58,354 nt of DNA from an uncultured Erysipelotrichaceae bacterium. GTDB lineage: Bacteria > Bacillota_I > Bacilli_A > RF39 > UBA660. Both the position numbers and the translations under genes were made by a program. The notes below the pieces were generated by a model. That model was not told the origin of the DNA. It ran no database searches and saw nothing but the letters and a program-made list of their open reading frames with translations. Positions 18,068 to 26,277 of the stretch are shown here, one piece after another (the first letter of the stretch is position 1; each line of letters starts with the position of its first letter). The DNA is taken from the NCBI GenBank assembly GCA_902779035.1, contig CACZAH010000005.1, forward strand, positions 1 to 58,354, in the 5' to 3' direction.

Positions 18068-18670
18068 TCAATCTCCTTCTTTTTCTTTTTGTAAAACAAA
18101 CTTCTCTGTTTTATCATTTGTCTTAAACAGATCATATTTACCTGCTTTATTAATTAAATATTCATCATCTAACATTGTTTTTATTAATCCTTTGTTATAT
18201 TTAATAGTTGATAATATATAGGATGCATTAAGTATTGTATTACTCAAATTATCTTTTGTAACTAAGGCTTCTATACGAGCATAGTTATAATAAAAATTAA
18301 CATAGTATAAATCATCTTTCTTTATTACTTCTACATATCCAGTCTTATCATTTCTATTTATCTTTTTAGAAAAATAAGCATAATCATTCTTTTTATACTC
18401 TATCTTATTCTTATAGTAGTAACTTACTATATCTACATATAAGTATAAATACTCACCCTTATAATATAACGTATGTGACAGATCATCAGTATCAATATGA
18501 GTAACTCCATTAGGAATATAATACTTATAACCTTGTCCATCTTTATTATATAAAGTATTATTCTTAGATAAAACTACATCAACGATATTATCAAGACTGT
18601 TAGTATCAATTCTAACAACTGAACATCCAGTTAGTATTAAAGTTAAAAGCAATAATATACATTTCTTCAT
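18068..18670 (-). CDS. predicted lipoprotein, function unknown
   Basis: The N-terminus MKKCILLLLTLILTGCSVVR has a lipobox LTGC, so the mature protein would be lipid-anchored at Cys16 outside the membrane. The remaining ~185 residues are rich in Tyr, Asn, Lys and beta-prone stretches, with no domain I recognise. It is the first gene of the six-gene envelope operon and is followed after two bases by the acidic protein. An extended -10 promoter lies just upstream. Confidence 0.78.
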   Translation of the reverse strand: MKKCILLLLTLILTGCSVVRIDTNSLDNIVDVVLSKNNTLYNKDGQGYKYYIPNGVTHIDTDDLSHTLYYKGEYLYLYVDIVSYYYKNKIEYKKNDYAYFSKKINRNDKTGYVEVIKKDDLYYVNFYYNYARIEALVTKDNLSNTILNASYILSTIKYNKGLIKTMLDDEYLINKAGKYDLFKTNDKTEKFVLQKEKEGD

Positions 18671-18693
18671 AAATTCAATACTCCCTTTCCTAC

Positions 18694-18699
18694 ATTATA
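18694..18699 (-). promoter_or_regulatory. extended -10 promoter of the envelope operon
   Basis: TATAAT on the minus strand, preceded by TG at the extended -10 position; the -35 region is poor (TTGAAT, 15 bases away). It lies about 25 bases before the lipoprotein start. Confidence 0.5.
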
Positions 18700-18764
18700 T
18701 CAGAATTATTCACAATTCAAACATCTTTTTACATATTTACATTAATTTAGTGTAAAGGATATGT

Positions 18765-19406
18765 CTAGTACTTTGTTACATCTATCATATATATTGGATA
18801 ACCTAGATTAGAAAACCTTTTTTCATACTCTGTTTCTACATTGGAAATATCATCACTATGTAAATCAAGACTAATATTATTAATGATATATCCATAGTCA
18901 GTTAGAGTCTTAATAGAATACTCAAATAGCTTTCTATTATCTGTTTTAAATATAATATGCTTAGTACTTTTAAATAAACTATCATATTTTTTTAAAAAGT
19001 TACTAGATGTAAGGCGTCTTTTCTCATGTCTATCTTTAGGCCATGGATCAGAGAAATTTAAATATATAGTATCTATTTCTTTATCAAATACCTTATCTAT
19101 ATACTCGGCATCCATCTTAATTAATTTTAGATTTTGTAATTCTATTCCTATATCTAATCTATCTAGTTTCTCTACCGCTCTTACCATTACACTATCATAC
19201 TTCTCAATACCTATATAGTTAATATCAGGATTATTCCGAGCCATACCTATTATAAAGTCACCTTTCCCCATACCTATTTCTATACATAATTTATTATCAT
19301 TATTAAATATACTCTTATATTTTCCTTTATAATCTTCATAATTTTTAATTATATAATTTGATGCATCTATCTTAATACTTGCATCTTTAACGTTTCTAAG
19401 TCTCAT
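18765..19406 (-). CDS. trmB: tRNA (guanine-N7)-methyltransferase
   Basis: The 213-residue protein is TrmB, which methylates G46 of tRNA using SAM. The SAM-binding motif is EIGMGKGDFI near 43-52. The signature NFSDPWPKDRHEKRRL lies near 117-132, and the C-terminal TEYEKRF segment is also typical. Length is normal for the family. It is monocistronic and the ATG is preceded by GAGGATT. Secure identification. Confidence 0.95.
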   Translation of the reverse strand: MRLRNVKDASIKIDASNYIIKNYEDYKGKYKSIFNNDNKLCIEIGMGKGDFIIGMARNNPDINYIGIEKYDSVMVRAVEKLDRLDIGIELQNLKLIKMDAEYIDKVFDKEIDTIYLNFSDPWPKDRHEKRRLTSSNFLKKYDSLFKSTKHIIFKTDNRKLFEYSIKTLTDYGYIINNISLDLHSDDISNVETEYEKRFSNLGYPIYMIDVTKY

Positions 19407-19515
19407 ACTATCAAATCCTCAACAATTGATATTATAGCAAATATCTAAATACGTTTCAACTTAAATTTTAAACATTTCTAGTTATTCGCATATATTATTA
19501 TGAACGGAGGAGTTT

Positions 19516-19812
19516 ATGAAAGATAAAAGAAATTGTAATGATTTTTCTTATCCGGTATATCCAATGGCCGGAGTACCAAATATGGTAAATCCAGCATTCA
19601 CAGCACCTATGATGCCACAACCAATTCCATATTACAATTATAATCAAACAAATATGAATACAAGTGATATTAGTAGTATTGAAAGAAGATTAAATAGTTT
19701 AGAAAACAGAGTTAGTAATCTAGAAAAGAAAATTAACAATTCAAACAATACCCCAAATTATAATGCCGGAAACAATAATACTTATACAGATTCTAATTAT
19801 TACATGGTTTAA
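19516..19812 (+). CDS. small Pro/Asn-rich protein with short coiled coil, unknown
   Basis: The 98-residue product has a Pro/Met/Tyr/Asn-rich N-terminal half (PNMVNPAFTAPMMPQPIPYY). A short predicted coiled coil follows (ISSIERRLNSLENRVSNLEKK, about 54-74, heptad-like leucines), then an Asn/Thr-rich tail. SD GGAGG precedes the ATG, and a strong terminator overlaps the stop codon. The gene lies just upstream of sspI, and the composition recalls spore surface proteins, so a spore-related role is plausible but unproven. Confidence 0.7.
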   Translation: MKDKRNCNDFSYPVYPMAGVPNMVNPAFTAPMMPQPIPYYNYNQTNMNTSDISSIERRLNSLENRVSNLEKKINNSNNTPNYNAGNNNTYTDSNYYMV

Positions 19813-19824
19813 ACCATGTTTTTT
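19802..19824 (+). terminator. intrinsic terminator before sspI
   Basis: ACATGGTTT and AAACCATGT form a perfect palindrome followed by T residues. It separates the small Pro-rich gene from sspI. Confidence 0.85.
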
Positions 19825-19868
19825 GTATATTATTCTAAATTGTGTACATAATTTATTAGGAGGCTAAC

Positions 19869-20072
19869 ATGAATATAGATATACGTAAAAGTATTAAAGA
19901 TAATTTTAAAGACAGTAGTAATAATGATATTATAGAATCTATCGAAAATGCAATTAGTGATTCAGATGAAATTACTCTACCGGGTATGGGAGTATTCTTT
20001 GAAATTCTATGGAATAATTCTAATGAAAATGAAAGAAATAGTATAATTGAAAAAATAAAGAAAGGTTTGTAG
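19869..20072 (+). CDS. sspI: small acid-soluble spore protein SspI
   Basis: The 67-residue protein follows the SspI pattern: MNIDIRKSIKDN at the start, then the diagnostic LPGMGVFFEILWNN (compare LPGLGVLFEVIW in Bacillus), then a charged C-terminal helix. SspI is a minor core protein of dormant spores. This is one of the clearest signs that the organism makes endospores. SD AGGAGG lies before the ATG. Expression from a forespore sigma-G promoter is expected from the family but I could not identify one with confidence. Confidence 0.9.
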   Translation: MNIDIRKSIKDNFKDSSNNDIIESIENAISDSDEITLPGMGVFFEILWNNSNENERNSIIEKIKKGL

Positions 20073-20083
20073 CCTTCCTTTTA

Positions 20084-20881
20084 CTATAGATAATAATTAT
20101 TAACTTGTAATTTTATATTTGGCATAGTTTTTGCTTTTACCTTATTCATATATTTATGATTATTACCAAATAAATAATCTGTTTTATCTAACTTTAACTC
20201 ACTATCATCAATACCATATGCATCCTTAAATAGATTATAAAAACTATTAGCAATTTCAATTTCTCGTAAATCATTTTTACTTAGAGGTCTATATGTACTT
20301 ATCTTTTTTAATGCTTTTTGATACGTTTTTAAATCTGTCTCTTTATCATTTTTCCAATAATTATATAACATGTCTTGATCCCAATCCAAAGAATTAAAAA
20401 TATGTTTTGAATTATGTTTTAATGCATTATTAATTTCATTTATCTTTTTATTTAATATAGTAATTTCTTTTCCTTTTATAGAATCATTATTTAAACTATT
20501 ATATATATTAACTAGAATTTCATCAGTAATTACTGCATCAAATATCTTAATTACTCTTGTAGAACTCGCAAGGGAAGTTTCGGCAGATAAAAGAAATCCA
20601 TATTTATCATCAAAAAAGCCCCAAAAACATTCCAAACTAATACTCTTACTTTCTAATAATTTTTTTGTATAATGATAAATATTATATTTATTAATAAGAT
20701 TATAAATCGATAATTCAGATAAAGTATATCTTTCTAAATCAGTAATACTATTATTAATACATGGTAATCCTAAATTAATTAAAGATTCTAAATATTCATA
20801 TTTGTCATTATTTAATATAGTTTTATATTTACTTAATAGATCAAGCAAATATGTTCTAGTTTTAAAGTACTTATCAATCAT
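20084..20881 (-). CDS. hypothetical protein, helical
   Basis: The 265-residue product is hydrophilic, without signal peptide or membrane segment, and looks mostly helical. I recognise no family. Notable patches are SITDLERYTLSELSIYNLINK and ECFWGFFDDKYGFLLSAETSL. It follows the repeat-containing gene by four bases and is the last gene of the glyS transcription unit, so it may be read at low level with glyS. Its start has AAGGA about 12 bases upstream. Confidence 0.6.
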   Translation of the reverse strand: MIDKYFKTRTYLLDLLSKYKTILNNDKYEYLESLINLGLPCINNSITDLERYTLSELSIYNLINKYNIYHYTKKLLESKSISLECFWGFFDDKYGFLLSAETSLASSTRVIKIFDAVITDEILVNIYNSLNNDSIKGKEITILNKKINEINNALKHNSKHIFNSLDWDQDMLYNYWKNDKETDLKTYQKALKKISTYRPLSKNDLREIEIANSFYNLFKDAYGIDDSELKLDKTDYLFGNNHKYMNKVKAKTMPNIKLQVNNYYL

Positions 20882-20885
20882 ATAA

Positions 20886-21860
20886 CTAATTTTCCTTACT
20901 TAAACTTAGTATTTTATTCTTAATAATACTATTTTCATATCTTTCAGTTAATTTTGCATCAGATAAATAATCTTGTTTAATACCTTCATTAACTGTATTT
21001 AAAAGCACCATTCTATGTTCAACTACATTAGCTTCTTTTATATTCAAAGCAAACAAGTAATTATATTTCGGATCTTTACTTTCAATAACCGCCTGTCCAT
21101 GGCGCATTACATCAGCACCATAAATATAAAGCGCATACAAGTAATTATAATTTGGATCTTTGCTTTTAATAACAACTTCACCATGTCTTTTTATATCAGC
21201 GCCAGGAACCTGAAAAGCAAATTCATAATTGTAAATTGGACTCTTGCTTTCAATTATTTTATTTGCGAATCGTATTTTATCACACGTTTCAATATAACAA
21301 GCACATTTTACAATATATTCTAAATCATCACTATTATATATAACATCAAGTAAAGGTTCTATATCTGTACCTTTTATATTTTTAGCAAATAAATAACAAC
21401 ACTCTGCTTTATTACTATCTAAAACAATCTTTTTATGTGCTTCTATATCTGCATCTTTAAAATTCAGTACATAATTTATTGATAAATCCGGATCTTTTTT
21501 ATTTAATATAACACGTTCTAATTCAGATTTTAATTGTTTATAAACATCACGATATCTAGTGGCAATTAAATAACAGATATCTGCATCATTACAACCAATA
21601 ATTGCCTTAGTTAATCCGATTTTAGTGTCAACATCAACAAAACACATCGTGTCAAACATTACACGAGTATTTCCGCTTTTTATAATAATACTAATATATT
21701 CTTCTTTATTATATACTTCTAGTTTTTCAATAAAATAGTATGCTAAGTGTGGATTACCTGATGCAATTACTGAATTTTTAAAAGTATCAATTACATATTT
21801 TTCCCCTTTTTTATCTCTTATTTTTTCTAAATCATCAATTATTTCCTTTACCTTATTCAT
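20886..21860 (-). CDS. repeat-containing helical protein, unknown
   Basis: From ATG 21860 the product is 324 residues, built largely of repeats of about 35-38 residues. The last three are clearest: YNYEFAFQVPGADIKRHGEV, YNYLYALYIYGADVMRHGQA and YNYLFALNIKEANVVEHRMV, each followed by VI(K/E)SKDP-like linkers. Older copies occur toward the N-terminus (CYLFAKNIKGTDIE, NYVLNFKDADIEAH). Such helical repeats usually mediate protein binding, and similar ones occur in DUF4116-like proteins. It follows glyS by 20 bases. No enzyme motif is seen. Confidence 0.65.
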   Translation of the reverse strand: MNKVKEIIDDLEKIRDKKGEKYVIDTFKNSVIASGNPHLAYYFIEKLEVYNKEEYISIIIKSGNTRVMFDTMCFVDVDTKIGLTKAIIGCNDADICYLIATRYRDVYKQLKSELERVILNKKDPDLSINYVLNFKDADIEAHKKIVLDSNKAECCYLFAKNIKGTDIEPLLDVIYNSDDLEYIVKCACYIETCDKIRFANKIIESKSPIYNYEFAFQVPGADIKRHGEVVIKSKDPNYNYLYALYIYGADVMRHGQAVIESKDPKYNYLFALNIKEANVVEHRMVLLNTVNEGIKQDYLSDAKLTERYENSIIKNKILSLSKEN

Positions 21861-21880
21861 TTCCAAAACTCCCTTCAAAT

Positions 21881-23257
21881 TTAAAATCTTATTCTATCTT
21901 CAATAAACTTAACTATTTCATCTACATTAATAGTTATCTGTTCCATAGTATCTCTAAATCTTACTGTTACCGTATTATTATTTATTGTATCATCATCTAT
22001 AGTTATACAAAATGGTGTACCTATTACATCTGCTCTTCTATATCTTTTACCAATAGAACCACTAGTATCTATATCTGTCATAAAATATTTAGATAATTTA
22101 GTATATATTTCATTTGCTTTATCATTATGATACTTTTTAACAAGTGGTAATACACATACTTTGTAAGGAGCTAAGAAGTTAGATAGTTTTAATACTTCTC
22201 TTTCAGTTCCATCTTCTAATGTTTCAGTTGTATATGCATTAAAAAGTAGCGCAAGAACAGTTCTATCAAGTCCATAAGTAGATTCTACAATATATGGAAT
22301 ATACTTTTCATTAGTATCAGGATCTAAATATTCCATTGATTTTCCACTATATTCTTGGTGTCTTGTTAAATCAAAATTAGTACGATTATGAGTACCATTA
22401 ATCTCTCCCCAACCAAATGGAAATTTATATTCAATATCACACGCAGCTTTCGCATAATGCGCAAGTTTCTCATGATCATGAAATCTTAATTTATCTTCTG
22501 GAAGTCCTAAATCCATATAGAATTTCTTACCATATTCTTTAAAGTATTCATAAAGTTCCATATCACTTCCTTCTTTACAGAAAGTCTGATATTCCATTTG
22601 TTCAAACTCAATAGTTCTAAATGTAAAATTACCTGGTGTGATTTCATTTCTAAATGCTTTACCAATTTGACCTATACTAAAAGGTAGTTTAGCTCGCATA
22701 CTACGAGTAACATTCATATAGTTTACATACTCTCCTTGCGCGTTCTCTGGGCGTAAGTATACAATACTTTTAGAATCTTGTATTACTCCTCTATGAGTTT
22801 CAAACATTAATTTAAACTGTCTTATATCAGTAAAGTTAGTCTTACCACATTTAGGACAAGGTACTTTATTATCATTAATGTATTTTACCATCTCGCTGTT
22901 ACTCATAGCATCTCCAATACTACTATTAGTAAAATCATTAATTAAATTATCTGCCCTATGTCTTGTTTTACACTCCTTACAATCAAGTAATGGATCTGCA
23001 AATGATTCAACATGTCCTGATGCTTCCCAAACACGAGGATGCATTAGGATATCAGCATCTACTTCATATGCATTAGGACGCTCTTGAATAAAACGTTTTC
23101 TCCAAGCATCTTTTACATTATTTTTAAGTCTACTACCTAATGGACCATAATCCCAAGTATTTGCAAGTCCTCCATAAATTTCACTTCCTTGGTAAATAAA
23201 ACCATATTGTTTACAAAAATTAACTAATTTTTCCATATCCATATTCTTATTATCCAT
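21881..23257 (-). CDS. glyS: glycyl-tRNA synthetase (single-chain, dimeric type)
   Basis: The 458-residue protein is the eukaryote/archaeal-type single-chain glycyl-tRNA synthetase found in many Firmicutes. It opens with MEKLVNFCKQYGFIYQGSEI followed by YGGLANTWDYGPLG. It has two CxxC-like pairs (CKEC and CPKC) in the zinc-ribbon insertion near 93-140. Class II motif 2 is visible as FRNEITPGNFTFRTIEFEQME. It charges tRNA-Gly. The gene is first in its operon and is preceded by a T-box leader, so it is expected to respond to uncharged tRNA-Gly. SD AAGGATTG. Confidence 0.95.
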   Translation of the reverse strand: MDNKNMDMEKLVNFCKQYGFIYQGSEIYGGLANTWDYGPLGSRLKNNVKDAWRKRFIQERPNAYEVDADILMHPRVWEASGHVESFADPLLDCKECKTRHRADNLINDFTNSSIGDAMSNSEMVKYINDNKVPCPKCGKTNFTDIRQFKLMFETHRGVIQDSKSIVYLRPENAQGEYVNYMNVTRSMRAKLPFSIGQIGKAFRNEITPGNFTFRTIEFEQMEYQTFCKEGSDMELYEYFKEYGKKFYMDLGLPEDKLRFHDHEKLAHYAKAACDIEYKFPFGWGEINGTHNRTNFDLTRHQEYSGKSMEYLDPDTNEKYIPYIVESTYGLDRTVLALLFNAYTTETLEDGTEREVLKLSNFLAPYKVCVLPLVKKYHNDKANEIYTKLSKYFMTDIDTSGSIGKRYRRADVIGTPFCITIDDDTINNNTVTVRFRDTMEQITINVDEIVKFIEDRIRF

Positions 23258-23273
23258 AGTATCAATCCTTTCT

Positions 23274-23382
23274 AAAAAACAAAGAGATTCTATAGTGTAG
23301 GGACGATTTTATCGTGGTTCCACCCTACTTAGAATCTCATTAAGTAATTGCTCACGAGTTTCCACCTCGGTCATTGCTTTCA
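23274..23382 (-). promoter_or_regulatory. T-box riboswitch leader of glyS (compact)
   Basis: The complement of 23313-23326 reads AGGGTGGAACCACG, the conserved T-box sequence. A long terminator follows (AGATTCTA-AGTAGGG pairing with CCCTACACTATAGAATCT, then TTTGTTTTTT, complement of 23274-23338). The Stem I region is unusually short: AAGCAAT...ATTACTT enclosing CGAG-GTGGAAA-CTCG. From the mapped promoter the whole leader is about 120 bases including the SD. I could not assign the specifier codon with confidence. Confidence 0.88.
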
Positions 23383-23387
23383 TAAGT

Positions 23388-23416
23388 ATTATATTACATT
23401 TAAATGAATTTGTAAA
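23388..23416 (-). promoter_or_regulatory. promoter of glyS T-box leader
   Basis: Minus-strand TTTACA (complement of 23411-23416) and TATAAT (complement of 23388-23393) with 17-base spacing, close to the vegetative consensus. Confidence 0.75.
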
Positions 23417-23452
23417 TATAATCATGAGCAAATATATAATCATGAGCAAATA
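23417..23452. repeat. two tandem 18-base repeats between divergent promoters
   Basis: TATAATCATGAGCAAATA occurs twice head-to-tail, directly abutting the glyS -35 box and about a dozen bases before the TetR-gene -35. It may be a regulator-binding site, possibly for the TetR protein encoded alongside. Confidence 0.7.
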
Positions 23453-23463
23453 AGCAAAGTAAA

Positions 23464-23492
23464 TTGACTTATATTTTGTTTTATTATAAAAT
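23464..23492 (+). promoter_or_regulatory. promoter of the TetR-family gene
   Basis: TTGACT (23464-23469) and TAAAAT (23487-23492) with 17-base spacing. Confidence 0.7.
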
Positions 23493-23511
23493 CATTCTAG
23501 GAAGTGGTTGT

Positions 23512-24117
23512 ATGAAGGGAATTATTTTATCTAAAATAGAAGAAAAGAAGCAAGAAAAAGAGAATAAACTATTATCATCTGCTTATAAACTATTCACTGA
23601 AAAAGGAATAAATACAACATCTATTCAAGATATTGTAGATGATGCAGGAGTTGCGAAAGGAACATTTTATTTATATTTTAAAGATAAATATGACTTGCAA
23701 AATAAATTAATAATTAAAAAATCACAACAATTATTTAAAGAAGCATTGGATAACCTAAACAAAGACATAATAATTAATTTTGAAGATCAATTAATATTTG
23801 TAATTGATTATATAATAAATATAGTTTCCCACGATAAAACATTAATTAATTTTATTGAAAAAGATTTATCACTTGGAATATATTCTGATGTAAATGAAAT
23901 AATTAATGATAATAAAACAGGTATTAAAGAAATATTTATAAAGGGTCTTAAAAAGCATAACATAAAACTTAAGAAACCTGATGTAACACTATTTATGATA
24001 ATTGAATTAACATCTTCTACTATATTTACATCAATTACTAAAAATAAACCTTTAAAAATAGATGAATATAAACCATATCTATATTCAGCCATTAGAAGAA
24101 TAATAAAAGAAAAGTAA
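23512..24117 (+). CDS. TetR/AcrR family transcriptional regulator
   Basis: From ATG 23512 (SD GGAAGTGG) the product is 201 residues. The N-terminal helix-turn-helix is typical: LLSSAYKLFTEKGINTTSIQ then DIVDDAGVAKGTFYLYFKDK. The C-terminal ligand domain is helical and not assignable to a ligand class. It is divergent from glyS and convergent with the dockerin-repeat gene. No efflux pump is adjacent, so the target is unknown. The tandem 18-base repeat upstream is a candidate autoregulatory operator. Confidence 0.88.
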   Translation: MKGIILSKIEEKKQEKENKLLSSAYKLFTEKGINTTSIQDIVDDAGVAKGTFYLYFKDKYDLQNKLIIKKSQQLFKEALDNLNKDIIINFEDQLIFVIDYIINIVSHDKTLINFIEKDLSLGIYSDVNEIINDNKTGIKEIFIKGLKKHNIKLKKPDVTLFMIIELTSSTIFTSITKNKPLKIDEYKPYLYSAIRRIIKEK

Positions 24118-24136
24118 GAATCACCTTACTTTTTTA
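24107..24136. terminator. bidirectional terminator between TetR and dockerin genes
   Basis: AAAAGTAAG pairs with CTTACTTTT around AATCAC, with T runs on both strands. The stop codons of both convergent genes lie in the stem. Confidence 0.8.
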
Positions 24137-25550
24137 AGTCACTTGCATTAATTTTTCCATCACCATTTACATCAGCAAGTAATTTTTGTGTTGTATCAAG
24201 TTCAATAATCTTAGCAATATATTTACTTAACATATTAGCATCAATCATGTTAACTTTATCATCCATATTTATATCTCCTACTTTGAACTTAGATGCAATA
24301 GCTTTAGCCAAACTATTAGCATCTTTATTATCAACAGCAGAATCTCCATTATAATCAGCATAATTTAACTGATCAATTGTAAGTTCTGTTTTCTTTAAAA
24401 TATAGTTTTCAATAATAGTAACATCTTCATGAGTAACTTTTCCATCTAAATTAACATCACCCTTCTGATACTTAGTATTACTGCCTACTTTATTTCTAAG
24501 AACAGCTACATCATTAATATCTATAACTCCATCTAAATTAACATCACATAAATTTAATTGTACTTTATTAGCAACAGTCACACCATTAAACATGTTTTGT
24601 AAGAGTGTTATATCATCATTATTAATTTTACCATCTAAGTTAATATCTCCAACTTGGTAATAATCAGATATAGTTTTAGCAAGTAAATCAACGTCAGTTA
24701 AATCAATAACTCCATCTTCATTCATATCAGAATACTTAAGTTGCTCTTTAGTTAATTTAATTTGATTAGCTACATATTTTTTTAGTAAAATTACATCATT
24801 TACATCAATTACATTATCATTATTAATATCTCCTAATGTATTGACTTTCATAATCTCACTATTTAGATACTCTTCTAATTCATATAAATCATTATTATCT
24901 ACTATACCATTATTATTATAATCTGCAACATTAATCTGTACTGTATTTAAAGAGGCCTGTTTCTTAAGATATTTACTAAGTAATTCTAAATCAGTTGTAT
25001 TAACTACACCATCTAAATTAATATCTCCTCTTTTATAATTAGCATATTTCGCATCAACAACAGTCTCCTTAACACATACATTGTTCTTATCAGTATATTC
25101 TTTAGGACATACAATAGATACTCCTATCTTAGATAAATACTCACTACCACTATTATGACCAGTTACATAAAGTCGAATATTTTCAGCATCTCCTACACTA
25201 AGTATTCCATCACTATTTACATCAGCTGCCATTAACTGAATTTCCGATAAATCTACAGTTTTAGCTAAATATTTATTAAGTAAGTCTAAATCATTGTTGT
25301 CTACTACCCCATCTAAATTAACATCTCCTAATATGTTAGCAGTAGTTGTCTCACTTTTTATACATTTATTATCACTTAATGTATAGCTATTATCATCACA
25401 ATAATAAAAACTAGTTGTAATAGAATTTCCCATTAAACTTTTCATACCTGTATTTCTTGCAATTAACTCATATATCATAAATGCAATTAATAATACTATA
25501 AACGACACGACTATTATTAGTGTAACCTTATTATTCTTTTTAAACGTCAA
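24126..25550 (-). CDS. membrane-anchored protein with six dockerin type I-like modules
   Basis: One N-terminal membrane segment (about 8-30) is followed by twelve EF-hand-like calcium loops of the form D-x-N-x-D-G-x-(I/V)-x-x-x-D. They are arranged in six pairs, for example GDVNLDGVVDNNDL then ADVNSDGILSVGDA, and the last GDINMDDKVNMIDA then ADVNGDGKINASD. Paired loops of this kind are dockerin type I modules, which bind cohesins or fold with calcium. There is no catalytic domain. TTG 25550 is well placed behind AGAGGGTG and is preferred to GTG 25559. Function as a calcium-dependent surface adhesin or scaffold is inference. Confidence 0.8.
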   Translation of the reverse strand: MTFKKNNKVTLIIVVSFIVLLIAFMIYELIARNTGMKSLMGNSITTSFYYCDDNSYTLSDNKCIKSETTTANILGDVNLDGVVDNNDLDLLNKYLAKTVDLSEIQLMAADVNSDGILSVGDAENIRLYVTGHNSGSEYLSKIGVSIVCPKEYTDKNNVCVKETVVDAKYANYKRGDINLDGVVNTTDLELLSKYLKKQASLNTVQINVADYNNNGIVDNNDLYELEEYLNSEIMKVNTLGDINNDNVIDVNDVILLKKYVANQIKLTKEQLKYSDMNEDGVIDLTDVDLLAKTISDYYQVGDINLDGKINNDDITLLQNMFNGVTVANKVQLNLCDVNLDGVIDINDVAVLRNKVGSNTKYQKGDVNLDGKVTHEDVTIIENYILKKTELTIDQLNYADYNGDSAVDNKDANSLAKAIASKFKVGDINMDDKVNMIDANMLSKYIAKIIELDTTQKLLADVNGDGKINASDLKK

Positions 25551-25588
25551 TATAATCACCCTCTACATTACTATCATTAACTATAAAC

Positions 25589-25617
25589 ATTTTATAATAA
25601 ATATTACTCTTTGTCAA
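25589..25617 (-). promoter_or_regulatory. promoter of the dockerin-repeat gene
   Basis: Minus-strand TTGACA (complement of 25612-25617) and TAAAAT (complement of 25589-25594), spacing 17: a near-consensus promoter. Confidence 0.75.
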
Positions 25618-25622
25618 TTATA

Positions 25623-25651
25623 TTGACGAAAACAAATTTATAATTTATAAT
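25623..25651 (+). promoter_or_regulatory. promoter of yigZ
   Basis: TTGACG (25623-25628) and TATAAT (25646-25651), spacing 17. Its -35 is only five bases from the -35 of the divergent promoter; together they make the inverted repeat GTCAA-TTATA-TTGAC. Confidence 0.75.
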
Positions 25652-25666
25652 TTTCTTGGTGAGTTT

Positions 25667-26254
25667 ATGTATACCGTAAAAGAAAACATAGAAAAAACTA
25701 TTATTATAAATAAATCTAAGTTTATCTCTAAAGCTTATTTCGTAACTGATATAAGTGAAGCTAATTATATTCTTAATGAGATAAAGAATGAATATAATGA
25801 TGCAACCCATGTATGTTTTGGATATATAATTAATAATAATATTAAATATAGCGATGATGGGGAACCTAATAATACTGCAGGTCTACCCTTATATAATGCA
25901 ATTAGTAAGAATAATTTAAACTGCGTGCTAGTTGTAGTCATCAGATATTTTGGAGGAATTAAGTTAGGTGCTGGGGGATTAACTCGTGCTTACTCTAATA
26001 GTGCACTTGAAGTCATTAATAATAATATAACTGAACTAATAAGCGGTTATAGTGTAAAAATAGCTTTTGACTATAATTCCATTAAAAATGTTGAATATAT
26101 ATTAAAAGATGTCAATATAATAAGTAAGGATTATAATGATACTATAACTTTTATAGTTGAAATACCAGTAGATAAATTAGATATAATAAAAGAAAAGCTA
26201 AGTAATTATATAAAATCATTTAATACATTAAATAGTATTTATATACGAAAATAA
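25667..26254 (+). CDS. yigZ: YigZ/IMPACT family protein (UPF0029)
   Basis: The 195-residue protein shows the IMPACT/YigZ signatures: KSKFISKAYFV near the N-terminus, then DATHVCFGYII, DDGEPNNTAGLPL and VVVIRYFGGIKLGAGGLTRA. The family is widespread. The eukaryotic member regulates Gcn2, but the bacterial role is not settled. It is monocistronic, has a near-consensus promoter and is followed by a terminator. GGTGAG provides a modest ribosome site. Confidence 0.93.
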   Translation: MYTVKENIEKTIIINKSKFISKAYFVTDISEANYILNEIKNEYNDATHVCFGYIINNNIKYSDDGEPNNTAGLPLYNAISKNNLNCVLVVVIRYFGGIKLGAGGLTRAYSNSALEVINNNITELISGYSVKIAFDYNSIKNVEYILKDVNIISKDYNDTITFIVEIPVDKLDIIKEKLSNYIKSFNTLNSIYIRK

Positions 26255-26275
26255 TACCAAACACGGTATTATTTT
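26249..26275. terminator. terminator between yigZ and the ThyX-like gene
   Basis: AATAATACC pairs with GGTATTATT around AACAC-type loop, with T residues following on the plus strand; usable from both sides. Confidence 0.8.
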
Positions 26276-26277
26276 AA

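Noticed and set aside
18735-18760. Inverted repeat TTTACA...TGTAAA after trmB as a terminator
   Set aside because: No T run follows on either strand; it could be an operator, but there is nothing else to support it.
19869-20072. HU-like or generic small acidic protein instead of SspI
   Set aside because: The LPGMGVFFEILW segment and length fit SspI specifically.
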